A program made the translations under genes and the position numbers. DNA of 64,000 nt, from contig NC_057919.1 in NCBI RefSeq assembly GCF_018873765.1, positions 69,310,984 to 69,374,983 of the forward strand, read 5' to 3'. Origin of the DNA: Telopea speciosissima. Lineage: Eukaryota; Streptophyta; Magnoliopsida; Proteales; Proteaceae. The notes under the pieces were generated by a model. It ran no database searches. It was not told the origin of the DNA and saw only the letters and a program-made list of their open reading frames with translations. Each line of letters starts with the position of its first letter. The stretch's first letter is position 1. Shown piece after piece: positions 45,185-60,100 of this stretch.

Positions 45185-48100
45185 TCAAACTGGTTTACAA
45201 TTATTGTGTAGACACTTACTTAGAGCGGTTGCATAATCTCCAAATTGGATGTCAGTGGGTGGGTAAAGATCAAAAACATATGAGACAGGTCTTGATACCA
45301 TAATTGGATTCTTAGATGCAAATGTGTCTGAGAACTCCCCAAAGCTTGATGTATCAAATGGGAATGACTCCGTCAAGAAAAAGAAGCAATCCCTTGCTAA
45401 CTTTTCCACCTAAATCAACAATAAACACACCATTAACAACCATTCTTGACATAACTAGTTTAGTGATCAATGTCACCTGTTGCCACAAACATCCAACCTG
45501 ACCAACAGTCTGTCAAGAAGTTGAAAATTATCATCCGACACAATAATAGGATCAAACTAGCAAAAGGTTAATCAAGTGAACAAAAAACATGCAAAACATT
45601 AGACATGTGTAGCTTGCAGTTTACTAGGCAAAGACAAAGCATCAAACACTTCCTGAAGCTGTTAAGCCAAAATGGTCTTTATGAATTGAGAGAAACAAAT
45701 GGAACCACTTTTAGTGAAACTGTAAGACCAAGAACATCTTTACTATTTATAGGATAGTTTAGGTACCCAATTAAACATGGAGCAGCCAATTCCATTTCAT
45801 GTGGCACATGCACGTGAATCAGAACACCCTATAGTTCAAAATCCCGCCGCCGAGATCTCGGAAAGCTCGAGAAACTCGAGCTTCTCGAGACGAGTTATTA
45901 TACAAAATAAAAAAAATGTCAAAACTCGAAAAACTCGACCAAGATTTCGAATATTTCAAGAATCTCAGTGAAATCTCGAATATTTCGAGAATCTCGGCGT
46001 CCTCAGTACTCAGTCGTAGTATTGTATTGTTGGGACTTGTGAGTTAAGACGTGGAAGACTAGGTTGTAAGGTGTCTATGACTTATGTATTATTCATTGTG
46101 CTTAGGTTGGGTGTCTATGTAATATGCATCATGAACACTTCATTGTATCTTGTGGTTTGTAGTAGAAACTTTAAGTATTTAACTATTTCTTATAATTATT
46201 CAATATTATGTGCACAATTTACTTGTTTTACTTGCCAATTATGTCTCTTTTTTTTTTTGGGTAATCCTTGCCAATTATGTCTCATATCATTCAAACAATG
46301 TGTAGAATGGGCAATATTACATCAAGGGTTTGGCCTTTACTGCCAACCAAAGGTGTAAATCTAAAACACCAAATTGGGTGCTTTTTTTTTTCTAGTTTGA
46401 ACCTTTAAATAAGTTTATTTAGCCTAAAACAAGCTTACCTTAAAGTTTCGGAGCCAACTATGGCCATATGCCCACCGAAACATAATTCCGAAACATTAAA
46501 AAAAAAAATACATTGTCTCGCCGAGATATCGGCGAGATCTCGAGATCTCGGAAAACTCGACCCAGTCAAGACCGAGTTTTAAACCCTTGGAACACCCCTC
46601 CCTCCGGGACACCATGGGACCAAAAGTTGCTAAACAGTTTGGTTATCCTAACTATATGATGTATTGTTAATGTTTCCATGGTTTCTTCTTCCAAAGGAAT
46701 GCATATGATTGCTTGCCAAAAGTTTTTGCCCCAGCTACCATCAAGGAATGGTCCAACAATATTTATAAGCACATGTACCTCATGCATGGGCCTGTTCCCA
46801 GAACATGTAGTTTTGCTACAATCAGGCAAATGGTCCAACAATATTTATTGTCAACAATTCCATCCTTTCAACCTGTGCATATCCAGGTTTTCTAGCAACA
46901 TGATTTACTTTAAGCAACTACTCATAGTATGCAAGCACTCAAAACAAGAGAAATTTAGCCACCACCTTCCATACCTGTAGATGTGAAAATCTCATGCTGT
47001 TCATTGTAAGGACCACCCGCAGTCCATACAAGGTGTCTGCCAAAATCCTAACAGAAAGATATTCAAAAAACCTCTGCAAAAGGCCCTTCTGTCCTTCCAA
47101 GTCGTCACTGTTGACAGAAAAATTAGCAAACCACATTACACACTGCACTTCTTCCCATGGGATGGGGTTCTCAGTAGCCTCTGAGATTATAGTATGATAC
47201 GGATGACTCAGGCCCCACAGTATTCTGATATTTTCCAGTGAGGGATCAAATATGGAGGTGTAAGGCAGACATGTTGTGCAAATTATCGTGCTTGAACCAC
47301 AGTGGAGAGATAGATTGGAGGAGAAATGAAAATCGGTATCATCCAAGATAAGAATGCATTCATCAGGAGCTGTGGGTAAAAGACGCAGAAGCAAAGTGGC
47401 ATCAGCGATTTCATCTTCAGGCAAACATAAACTCGGACTGCTAAATGATGAAATGGAAGAGCCGAGGTCATGAGAAAAGAAACATGAATTCCCATTACGA
47501 CATCCCTGCCCATCCACATTGATTAAAGGTTAGAATTAAACTGAACAAGAATGACTTGCCCTGCATAGCCTGCATATCAGCTTAAGGGAGAATTCTATCA
47601 GGTCCAACAGAAATATACATACAAAACTATGAACAATATATTTGTAATCATAATGCATAACATAATCGACACAAAATTTGTTAGTATGCTATGTATAATG
47701 CATATGATCACCTATAACAATTTAGGTCAACCTGGATTCCCATGCAGCCATAAGGAACAACTGCAAATAGATGAATAGAATGCTTCTACCATTCATGATA
47801 TTCTTCTTTTATTTCATTACTGCAACAAGATGGCATTCTTGGACTGCAACATGGCTCTTCCTAATATCCCCTAAGAAGTTATAAGAAAGCATAAAATGTC
47901 AAGGATAAAAGAGTGTACTAGAAGAGAAGAAAGAGTTCGCCGGTTTCAGGATTGAAAGCATCAAATAACAGGATGAAATAGGGCTAAAAATGTGTGAAAC
48001 TAGGAGTTTCTTGTAAATTTATTTCGGTGAATGATCAGTACAAGTAATGGGGATGCAAAAATCAACAAGCCCCTAACTGAATTTCAGTTTAAATTTTTGA

Positions 48101-51100
48101 GAAGGGAACCAAGTGGAACTTGACCTTTAGGAAGAGAAGCAAACATCAATGAAATTTGTACCAACCATGATAAAAGACAAGTCACTAGCTAATAATCTAT
48201 GGTTTATATTCATAAACCACACAAATACTACAAAGAACCAGATATACATTTTCAAGCAAGGGCTGGCAATCAGTTTAAGGCGTTGTCCCAATTTAATCCT
48301 CAACTGCCCACTCTTTTATGAAGACTTGGCCTGCCAGAACGGTTGAAATTTTGGCATGATTAGATGGGTGCTTTTAGGCCTCCAGTCGGTGAATGAATAA
48401 ATGTGCAATCCAAATCAGATACATCAGTATGATTGAGACATTCTCACCAGAATATAGGAAAGCAGGTAGGACTTTACAGAGAGAGAGACACTTGGCAGGT
48501 TTAGGTAGTTGACGTCAGCCCTAAGTTGGTGAAGGAATGAGCAACCCAAATCCAGTATGTTTAATGTGAAAAATCAGAAACGAGTTTTAGGAGGATTGGC
48601 AGGAAGTGTAAGAACACACTTCCCCTACTCTCCAGAACATGAGGTATACAGTACAACATTGGACCAAGGAAGGTAATGTACCTGAAAGGATAAGAAAAAC
48701 TTGCATGTAGGCCTTTTGGCTTGTAGGGAATGGGAGAAGGAACATTGGCTGCCTTTGTTGCATGATCCATTGATGAAGAATTTGCATAGAGAAGCTTGAC
48801 TAATGACAGAAGAGCCCACATCATCCAAATGTTTAAACATATCCACTGAAGTGTCTTCTGAATGGTTAACTCGTATCTGTTGAACAAACGCACGGGAAAA
48901 GGCAATTATTATTAATGGCCACAATATTGCTACCACAAGACGTAATAGATAACACAACAGACGATACCTCTTTGATACTTTCCACCAGCTTTTCAGCAAC
49001 AGCTTCAGCTTGAAATTGTTTGGGAGAAACAAATGGTACAGCAATGCAGTTCCTTGTTTCAATAGTTGAATCAGTATGTTCATCACCAGTAGCCAATTCA
49101 TCTGTGTCTCCATTTGAATGAGACTGAATGAGGCATGTGTGTTCAAATTCATAGGGATCATAATAAGAAGGTAGTCCATTAGATGTAGACAGAAATTTGG
49201 GGCGGAACCGGTGCATTGAGTTCAATACATCTTCGTCTGCAGGGAAAGACAACCAGAAGTTTCAGAACATATTTCATATATAAAACGTCTCTTCAGTAAT
49301 GTTTAGAAAAAGCATACATATTTCTGAGATATGTTGTAGAGATGACCGCACAAGATTGTGGAAAGAGCACCATTCCTCCTCGAGCTTAGGGACCTGAATT
49401 TGAGTGGCTTTTGGCTCATCAAACTTTATAAGTTGCTTCAGCCGTAGAAGACGATGTTTATCCTTTAAAATGGCAAAAGCAAATATTCTAAGCTATAATT
49501 AGAAAAGGACAACCCAGAAATGTGAGCAAACTGAAATATGAATACAAATAACATTGAAAAACCTAAAAGCTTCCCCACCCCTCTTTCCCAGAAGAACCCC
49601 CCCTCCTCCCAAGAGATGATTCATGCTTACCTTATGGCAAAAGATGAGAGTTTACCTTGAAAACACGTTGCCAAAACTCATATGCACAGAGGTTCCCCAT
49701 GAAGACAACTTCCTTTTTCCCAAGGACCATGTTGTCACTATTCCCATCAAAGTAGTTGTCTACATACGCAGAAAACTAACAAACAGAAACAATCAGGAAA
49801 AAGAGACTGTTTGACCACCATGGACACAAAAAATACAACATCGTCAACGCACTCAATAGAAAATACCAAATCTTCCTGCCCGAAAGGATGATGAATGGGA
49901 AGAGGCTGTGTGTCCATCATTATGCCAATCAGAATGCCATCTCGGAGCAGTCCAATATCTCCAAACTTGAGTATGAGGACAGATGCATCAAAAGACAAAC
50001 ACAAACTGGAGAGCAGCTGTCCATAAAATGTTGGCTCATGCCGAACTCTATGAGAGTATGATCTTTCCAATGCATTGATGTGAACAAGCAAACTTAGTGC
50101 GTCTTCAACAACTTCAGAATCTGGCGGATCAAGAGCTTTCTGCAACAAGACTAATGTCAAAGTACCATAAATTAGGCCCATCTTTTGTTTTTCTTGGTAG
50201 AAACTAATATTGAGTCATGCTCATTCGAAGAACAACTGCTGGAATAAAACTGTTGATCAGGTATGCATAAATTTAGCTGAGTAAGCAGCAAACTCATAAG
50301 ATTTGTTTTTGGCAACATAACTACTGCTTGATGCAGAAATAAAGACTAAACAGCATAGCAAGTCCAAGAACCAGGCCTAATATGGCCCATTTCTAGTTTA
50401 AACAGGCTTAACATGGCCTGGGTTCAATTTTTTATTTTTTTTAGTGTTTCACGTTCTGGTTGAGCCAGTGGTCCAACGGTTCAGTTTAAATTGTTATATT
50501 ATTTTCTTTCACAGCCTAAGTTATGGGCCCACATTATCTTGTTTTCTTTTAGAGCTTTAAAAGGGATGGGAGTATGGGACACCTTGTAAGGGGGGGATGA
50601 CTAGGGGGTTCCTAGTAAAACTGTTTTTACTTGCTGTTATAATAAAGGACAGGCAGCAATTGCAGCCCACGTTTTCGGCTTCAATATTGTTTTTTTTTTC
50701 CCTCCTGCTATGAGAACAGTGTGGTCTTGTGGTGATTCAAGATGCTGGATTGCTGGTGAACCCAATCACACCTTGCGGCAGGAAGCCCAAGTTACAGATT
50801 CCTCTTCCTTTCTTCTTCAATATTAGTTTCATTCAAGAGATTGTCTGTTCCTGCATATCAGTATACAGAATCAGCAGTACCTGCGATTTTTCTCTCCTAC
50901 TTTCTCTAGGATTTTCTGGTTATCTAGTATCACATCATACACAGATAAGAATTATGTTCTGTTTCCACAAATCATATTCAGTCAGTGCTTTAAACCCCTT
51001 CCTATAATCAAGTCTTGATTTTGCAGATTGAATGCTGTAATCCTAGTCAAAGTTGGAATCATCACTTGCTGATGGATATTCAAGAATCTATGTTTTAGAA

Positions 51101-54100
51101 TTCTGTTGAGTCAGATTTATTTTTTGGCTAAAGTTGAGTATGATTTCTGTGGTGATTATATATTTGATAGTACTGACATGAATTCTGAAACCTGATCGAC
51201 GAAAATATCAATTGACTAGTCAAACTTGAGTTTGACTACTTCAACAATGAATTGTCAGATTCAGCAGATCTGACCCTCGGATCTTGCTGAGCTTTTCAGC
51301 ATTTATTCTAATCTTAAAGGGGACCACTCAACCAGAGTCATTCAACTATCTGACATCTGGCATTTGCTTGGTGAATTTTCTCCTAAATTCAGGAAATTTT
51401 CTCTGTTTTGTGATCCAGTTATGTTGGTACTGATTTATACATATCAGAACCACATTACTACCGTAGAGTGCGTTAGCCCTAGAATTGTATATTAAGTTTT
51501 GATGATAAAATGTTAGTGTTTCTTGATAACCAAGCATTTGGACATCAATGGAATAAACATGTCTTAGTGTGGAACTAAGCATGTTACTACTTACTAGTTG
51601 ATGAAAAGACTTCCCCAAAAATACTGTCATTACTCATTAGAGGCAAATAATTAGTAAACAGCTGGAGGCTCCTAAAGCATGCTTGTGATATCTAACTAGT
51701 ATATTATCCTGGAGATTCAGTAATTAGTGTAAAATGACATATACTAGTTTGGATGATCAAAGCATGTTCTTGATGAACATTCCATTTGCTTTACAATGTA
51801 TACGACAAACTATGTTTTGTGCAATTTTATGAATGTGTGCTGATATGGAAATAATCATAGTTCAAGAATCTCCGTTTTTGAAAAAACCGAGACAAGATTG
51901 AAGGCGAAATGAAAAGTTACAATGTCTCGGCCGAGATCTCGGTGGGAATCCTTGGTATATAGACACCTATTTACGCAAACCTTGGTATACTTATTTATGC
52001 CTGAAAGTAGGACAGACACTTGTTTATGCCTAATATCATTTAAGTAAATTCATTTACTTAAGATGTTATTCATAAATAAGCAAATACCCCCTATTTGAAT
52101 CCAATAAAAAATAGTTAAAAAATCAAATTCCAAAAGGATAAAAGTCAACCCCCCCCCCCCCCCCAGTTCAAGAACTAAAATTATATTTTCGGCGGTAGGT
52201 GTAATTTTCAACTTTCTAATGCTAGAGTTTTTCTCAAATCTAAAAATTCCATAAATCTTAATATGGTAAAGCATTGAAAGCTTTCCAACAAATCCAAGAT
52301 TGCTTAAATCTGATTTATATTGAAGGAGTTATATACCGGTCAAACTTAATTTAATGTGCGCGAATGCTATCAAAATCGCTTTGAATGAAAATATTTTTTT
52401 GGATATCAAAACAAATGAATATTTTACCGCACTTTTGGTTTTTAGCAATGTTTTACCATATTAAGATTTATCGAATTTTTAGACTTGTAAAAAAAACCCC
52501 AGCAGTAGAAAGTTGAAAATTGCACCTACCGGCTACCGCAGAAAATCCAGTTTTTGTTCTTAAACTAGGGGGTTGACTTTATTTTTTAACTATTTTTATT
52601 GGATTCAAATAGGGGAGTATTTGCTTCTTTATGGATAATATCTTAAGTAAATGAAAAATATTTACTTAAATGATATTAGACATAAATAAGTTCATGTCAT
52701 GGTTTCTAGCACAAGTGTCTGTCCTGGTTTCCCACTAAGTCCAACTCCTATTTGGACTTTGATTTGTCAAAATCTTATAGTGTCATTGTGTTTAAATGGC
52801 CCAAAATAGGATGTATACCAACTTTTAAAAACCCACCGAAACCATCAACCGAGTTCAAAAACAAAAAAATGCACCAACTCACCGAGATCTCGGTCCAACT
52901 CTATTTTTTTGCCAGGCAAAACCAATATCAAAACCGAGTTCTCGAACCATGGGAAATATGCACTAACATGTTTGTTAAGTGATGCCTAATCATCATACCA
53001 AAAATGGAGTCATCTTTCTTCTCTTCATTAGTTCTGGTTGATTAGTGCTCTGGTTTTGTCACATGGTATCAGAGGATTACAATCCAGTGCCTCTCACATC
53101 TTCTTTCAAATTTGAGAGTTCTTCTTGGGTTTTCCTTTTATGGTCCACAGCAACCAATGCTGCATGTTTATTTTGTCTGAAACCCTACTTAACAACATAA
53201 TGAAGAACTAGGGTTTCATATTGCTATGAAGATCCCCCCCCCAAATCATTCTTGATTGATGCTTATAGAATGATGCTCGCGGTACCTTGTTTTGGGAGAC
53301 TTTTGGAGTAATTTGAATCCTTGATTACTCCTAATCCATTCATCATGTTACACTGATCTTTTGGGGCACTGAAGTCCCTCTTATACAAGTCCTTCAATAT
53401 CCATATGGTATTGATTTGAGTTCTGGATGTCAAGTAATTGAAGTTTTCAAATTACCAATGCAGTTCGAGATATAATTTTTTTTCTGGCGGAACCTATTTC
53501 TGATATTACATCCAATTTGTTTTGCGGATCTGGTTGATCTTTTGAGGCTTTTAAAGGTCATCTAGAGCTGCTTCCTTTACCTCAATTTGGGCCTGATCTG
53601 AGCCCTAGTTTTGCTGCAAATAGAAATTTCTTCAACAGGCTGGTGGTACTCTGTGTTGGCAGTTTTGATGCCTTCTTTGTATCTTCATCTGATCATATCC
53701 AGTCTCAGCACTTCTTTAGGGCAATATCGTCTCTCTCGACAGCTTGTTTTGATTGTAGTTTGAAGATCATCTGGTGCCTCTTTATCTGTTGCTATTTAAT
53801 ACCTAAATTTTTGGGTTTCAAGTTTGCCATTGGTTCCTTTATTGCTGGTGATTAACCCCTTCATCGGCTCACTATTATATTACCTTCTAGTGCTTTATTT
53901 GCTCCTGCCCTTCTGTTTACATCCTCATGGCAAAGTCCAAACGTCCAGTGGACAATATTAATGTCCAGATCACCACTATCAAGTTGAATGGCGCTTCCAA
54001 TTATCTTCTCTGGGCACAGGCTGCCGAAGTCTATAGCACAACTAAACGTAAGATGGACTATTTAACTATGACTCCACCGGCTCCCACTGTTGAGAATTAC

Positions 54101-57100
54101 AAGGATTGGCAACCTCAGAATAAAACTACACGTTGTTGGCTTTGGAATAGCATGGAAACCTCTATCGCTGCCAATGTGATGGTTCATAAGACTACAAAGG
54201 GTGTCTGGGATGAATTCAAGGAGTGTTTTTCTCAAGACAAAAAATATGTCAAGGATATATGATCTGTAAAATAAGTTTTTCTCCTTCAAGCAAAATGAAA
54301 AATCCGTTGGCAACTACTACAGTACCCTTAAAGGCATGTGGGAGGAACTCAATGCCTATCCGCCACTCTCCACTGACATCAATGTTCTCAAATCTAAACT
54401 TGTTGAGTTTGTTGTGGCTAAGTTTCTATCTAGATTGAACTCCAATCTTCAACCTGTCAAGAGTCAAATATTGGCTAGTGAGAAGATCCCCCCTATCAAT
54501 GAGGCTTATTGCAGAATTCAACAAGTTGTCTCCTTCTTTGGTCAAACCTGATTCCACTCCCTCCAAGGATAATTCGGCCTTTGTTGTTAACAATGGTGGT
54601 CGTGGTTGTGGTAGTGTCTCTGGTAGAGGTCATGGGCGTGGCATGGTAATCCACCTACTGATCTTGTTGTTCGTTGGTGTACTAATTGTGGCCGTCCCAA
54701 TCACACTATTGATAAATGTTGGATGAAGAAACTCAATGGGTATAACAACAGTTTGCAAATACTACTGTTTTTTATGGGAATGCTGAAGCGGTGCCCCCTA
54801 CTGACACTAATCATGGTCCTACACCTGGTATCATCCCATACTGATGTGATCAATCAATTTTTGAACCGTGCTCAACAACTTGAGACATCTTCTACTACAT
54901 CCACTGCTACGTTAGCACTTTCAGGTACACCTACATGTTTCACCTCCTCATCTTCTATTCCCTAGATCATTGACTCAGGCACGTCCTCACATATGACTGG
55001 TGAGCCTAACTTGTTCTCTTCATTCAGCAATCTGATTTTCTATCACAAGTTATTCTTGCCAATTGATCCTTTACTAGTGTTACTAGTCATGGCATTGTTC
55101 TTCTTTCATCTACACTTTCATTATCTTCAATTCTTCATGTTCCCAAATTGCCTCTTAATCTCTTATATATGTCAATTGATGAAACAACTTAATTGCTCCA
55201 TTACATTTCATCCTTCTCATTGTATTTTCAGGATCTCAAGACAAAGATGACGGCTGGTGACAGACATGAAAGGGATGGCTTATACTATTTTGATGTTGCC
55301 TCGTCATCTACCGCAGCATCTGCTACCTCTACTGCTGTTACCCTTTTGCATTGGCATTACCGACTGAGTCAACCTTCTCTCTCCAAGCTATAACATTTGG
55401 TACCTAGTTGCAAGTCTATTTCCCGTCTTGAATGTGAAGCTTGTGAGTTTGGCAAGTATCACCATACTATTTTCTCTTCCCATAGTGAGTCTAGGAGTCA
55501 GTCATTTTTTTATTTAGTTCATTCAGATACTTGGGACGCATGTAGGGTCAAGCATCAGTCCGGTTTTTATTATTTTGTGGCCTTTACAAATGATCACTCT
55601 AGCATGTCATGGTTGTATCTTTTGAGAGATCATTCTGAATTTGTTTCTGCTTTCAAACAATTTTATAATAAAATAAAAGGTTCAGTTTGGTATTTGTCTG
55701 AAATTTTTGCGTACCAACAATGCGTTTGAGATTACTCAACGTGAGATTTCAATGTTCTATTCTGGCAATGTCATCCTTCACTAGAGCATTTGTTATTATA
55801 CACCTCAACAAAATGGGGTTGTGGACGTAAGAACCGTCATTTACTAGATATTGCTAAGTCTTTAATGTTCCATATGAATGTTCCTAAATTTTATTGGGTC
55901 ATGCAATGTTGACTGCTTGTTTTTTGATTAATCGGATCCCATCTTCTGTCTTCCATAATCATACTCCCTTTTCTGTGGTTTTCCCTAACAGTTCCTTGTT
56001 TAGTTTACCTCCTCGTATTTGCGGTTGTCAATGTTTTGTCCATAATCTTCATCTTGGTCTCGATAAGTTGTCTCCAAGGTCTACCAAGTGTATTTTTTGG
56101 GGGTACTCTCGTACTCAGAAGGGCTATCGGTGTTTTAACCCTATTTCTCGTCAACAATTTGTTAGTGCTAATATCACCTTTTTTGAGAACAAACCCTGTT
56201 TTGGTGGCTTGATTCCTGATTTGGGCCCTGTTACTTCTACTCCACCTCCTCTTCTTCAGTCCATTCCCCTTGAGGCTTCAAATCCAAAACCTTAGGCACC
56301 TCCTACTGACACCCCAAGGGTGCCTTTACAAGTTTACAAGCACCGTCCGAAACAACCACCATCTGCGTCGATCATCCCTCTAACATTGATCTTCCTATTG
56401 CTCTTCGGAAAGGTACTCGTTCTTATACTCAGCCTACCTTGGTTGCTTATCCAATAGATAATTATGTGTTTATATCTCATCTCCCCACTTCTCTTCATCA
56501 GTTTGCTATGCTTATCACTTCTCACTCTGTTCCTCCCCATTATAAAACTCCATTGACTCACCCTAGGTGGAAAACTGCAACGGATGTGAAAATGGATGCC
56601 TTGCTTTCTTTCAAGAATTGGACTCTGGTTACTCTACCTCCTGGTAAGGACCTTGTAAAGTGTCGTTGCATGTGTACCTTAAGTATTACTTTGATGGTTC
56701 AGTAGAGCAGTTGAAAGCTCGACTGGTTGCTAAGGGCTACACACAAACTTATGGGGTTAACTACTTTGAGACTTTCTCGTCTGTTGCTTGGTTAATTTTG
56801 TGTGAATCCTTGGTTCTTTGGTTGTTAATCTAGATTGGCCCCTTTACCAATTAGACATCAAGAATGCCTTTTGTACGGGGACTTACAGGAGGAAGCTTAT
56901 ATGGAGCAACCTCCTGGGTATATTGCTCAGAGGGAGGACACTAAGAAAGTCTGTAGGCTATATAAATCCATTTATGGGCTCAAACAGTCCCCACGAGCAT
57001 TGACTTGATAAGTCTCAGTTTGTCTCAACAAAAATATGTTCTTGATCTTCTCAATGAAACAGGGATGTTAGGCTGTAAGCCTGTACATACTCCTATGGAT

Positions 57101-60100
57101 CCTTATGTTAAGCTTTGGGCATCTGATTATCAAGATTTTGAAGATAAGCATCAGTATCGAAGACTTGTTGGCAAGCTTATATATCTTACTATATAACCCG
57201 ACATAATATATCATATGTTGTTGATGTGATTAGTTAGTTTACATATACACCTAAGCATGTTCAGTGGGAGTAACCTCTTGTATACTAAAGTACCTCAAAG
57301 GCGCTCCAGGAAAGGGACTTATTTACCATCGTCACGGTCATACTAATATTGTTGGTTATTCAAATGCTAACTGGGTTGGAGCTGATACGGTCAACTACGG
57401 GGTATCGTACTTTCATTAGAAGAAATTTTGTTACACAGAGAAGTAAGAAACAGACTACTATTGTTTGTTCCAGCTGAAGCAGAGTATAGAGCTATGGCTC
57501 ACACTGCTGCTGAGCTGATGTGGCTTCGATCCTTTTCAAGAGCTTGGTTATTCTACTAATAAGCCGATGGAGATGTGTTGTGGTAACCAAGCGGCCATTT
57601 ACATTGCTAATAATCTTGTTTTCCATGGGAGGACGAAGCATATTGAAATAGATTGTCACTTTGTTCGGGACACAGTAATGAAAAAGCTAATCTCCACTTT
57701 GTTTGTCAATTCTCATCAACTTGGGCATTTGATTACCAAAGCCTTGTTTCGGGCTCTTTTTCTACAAGGGTGTTCCAAGCTGGGCATGTGTGATATATCT
57801 ATGCTCCAACTTGAGGAGGAGTGTTAAGTGTATTGGTCTCGGTTTATACTTGTAAGCATAAGTTAGTGTGGGGGTATTTTAGGTACTGTCAATTTTTTAT
57901 GTTCAGTCGGTTGTATTAGATGCTGGAATTATTATAAATAAAGATTAAGGCCCACGTTTTGCATTATGCTGCACATATGTGGGCAGATTACTCCAATTCT
58001 CTCGATCTCTCTCTTGCTTCTCCTTCTTCTTTTTTCTCTCCATTAGTGCGAGTTGATTAGTGCTCTGATTTTGTCACAGACTCTTAGGAGTCCAAGAGGA
58101 CTTAATACCTTGTAGAGAAAAGAACATCTACTTGGGCTTCATAGGTGAGAATCAAGTAATGTGTGCTTCATTTGTATATCTACCTAATTAGAACTTAACA
58201 GGTTTGAGGACTTATTTGTATATCCGCCTACAAAGAGGCATTGAGTAAGCATTATCTTGTATATCTGACTATCAAGAGGCTTGTATTTATTGGGTTGCAA
58301 AACTCAAGAACTTGAGTATGAAAAAACTCAAAAGAACTCTTGCGTGAGTTGAAAGGTTATGTATGCGCCTGGGAACATCAAGATTTGGTAAAACTATTGG
58401 GTTGGTAAGTGAACCTGCAAAACTGTTGGGTTAGGTGTGATCCTTGGAAACACCCAGGTTTGGTTGTGAGCCAGGAAAAAAAAACTATGCTTGCTTGTGA
58501 TCCTTGGAAATAATTGGCTTAGTTATTATCCTTGGAAAGACTGTAACGGCTTGGATAGCACAGGTAAAAGCTATGCAGAGTAAAAACCTGGAACGGTCCA
58601 AGTAGTGGATGTAGACATTTGCCTAACCACTCTAAACTCTTGTGTGTTAGTCACACAATCCTCCAAATGAAGATCAATATCTGAGCATTTTCCAATTCAA
58701 CCCCCTATGAGCTACATCTTACTAATCCAACAGAGTGGTGTAGCTCTTTGAAGCAATTTACAAGTGTGGACCTGCCATTTTTCCTTTTATGAAGTTGGGA
58801 CAGCGGGGTTGGGCGATTGGGGGGTCCATTGTCTAGGAATACAATTCTCAGGTATAGAGTTTACTTGGGTATAGAACAAAACTTATTGTAATTGTAAAAT
58901 AATAATAATAATAACATTAATACAACTTCTCCTACTTTGCTAATTAAATCTCCCCCCCTGTAAATAATCCAAAATAAAATAAATAGATTTCCACAAGGAT
59001 AAATACATGAAGGGTTTTTGCAGAATATGAAAATACATTTGATTTAAAAGGGCAGCAAAATTATGTGTACATGATTTTATCACCATCAAGGACACCAGGA
59101 GAAACTATTCATAAATATATTACACCTAGAAAATGGGGGAGAGGATTTTCTACTTTTCAACAAAATAAATAAAATCACAAAAAAGATGAAATAATAAAAA
59201 TATCTAAACCAAAATTAGTTTGTATTTCATTTCCAAAGGCCTGAGCATAACACATACCATTCAATGATTACAAGACGGATCAAATGGTCCTACACCTGGT
59301 ATCATCCCATAAGAAATCTGGGTGGCCCAAGCACATCCCCATGTGAGATTCCTCAAATGATGACTCCAACCATCAAATTTAGATGTGTTCCAGACAGTAT
59401 TCCATACAAATTAGATGGGTATGATCATCCAATTGGGAAAGTTTTTTGAAAAAGAAAAATGGGCCAATATTTCGACAAGCAAACCCTTTTGTGAGTCATC
59501 AAACAATGGCCATGAACCTCTGCCATTTGTCACATTTGTAGGCCTAGTCCCCATGCTAGCAGGATTTCTTTCGGTTCATAATGACTTTAGCGTTTTTGTA
59601 GTACACTTAAGAGATGCAAGAATTCCATATAGTTATACCCATCCATAGATAAGCCAGATCTGATGATATGGCATCTACCCAAGGCTTGACATAAGGGAAT
59701 CTTGTCTTTCATTGGACAATCGAACAGGCTAAGAAACTTAAAATATCTAAATATATTTAAAAATTAGATATACCTTTGGGATCATTAATAGCTTTGGATT
59801 CAGCACAACAAATCATAAGCACTTGTTGCCTCAATGACAATCTCAAGATAGCTGGACGTTCAAACTCATTCAACTTATTGAAGAACGAACGAGTAACCAA
59901 TCGATAAATCTGACCGTCACACGTCCGACCTGTCCGCCCTTTCCTCTGCTCAGCCTACGGCATATTATTGGAAACAATTAAACAGGTACTAGAAGCAAAA
60001 TCAGAAACCAAAACAAAATATTTTTCGAATACCTGTGATTTGGACACCCAGACAAGCTCTGCAGAATCCCTTCTCCTAATGTTGTCCCAAAAGATTTGTA

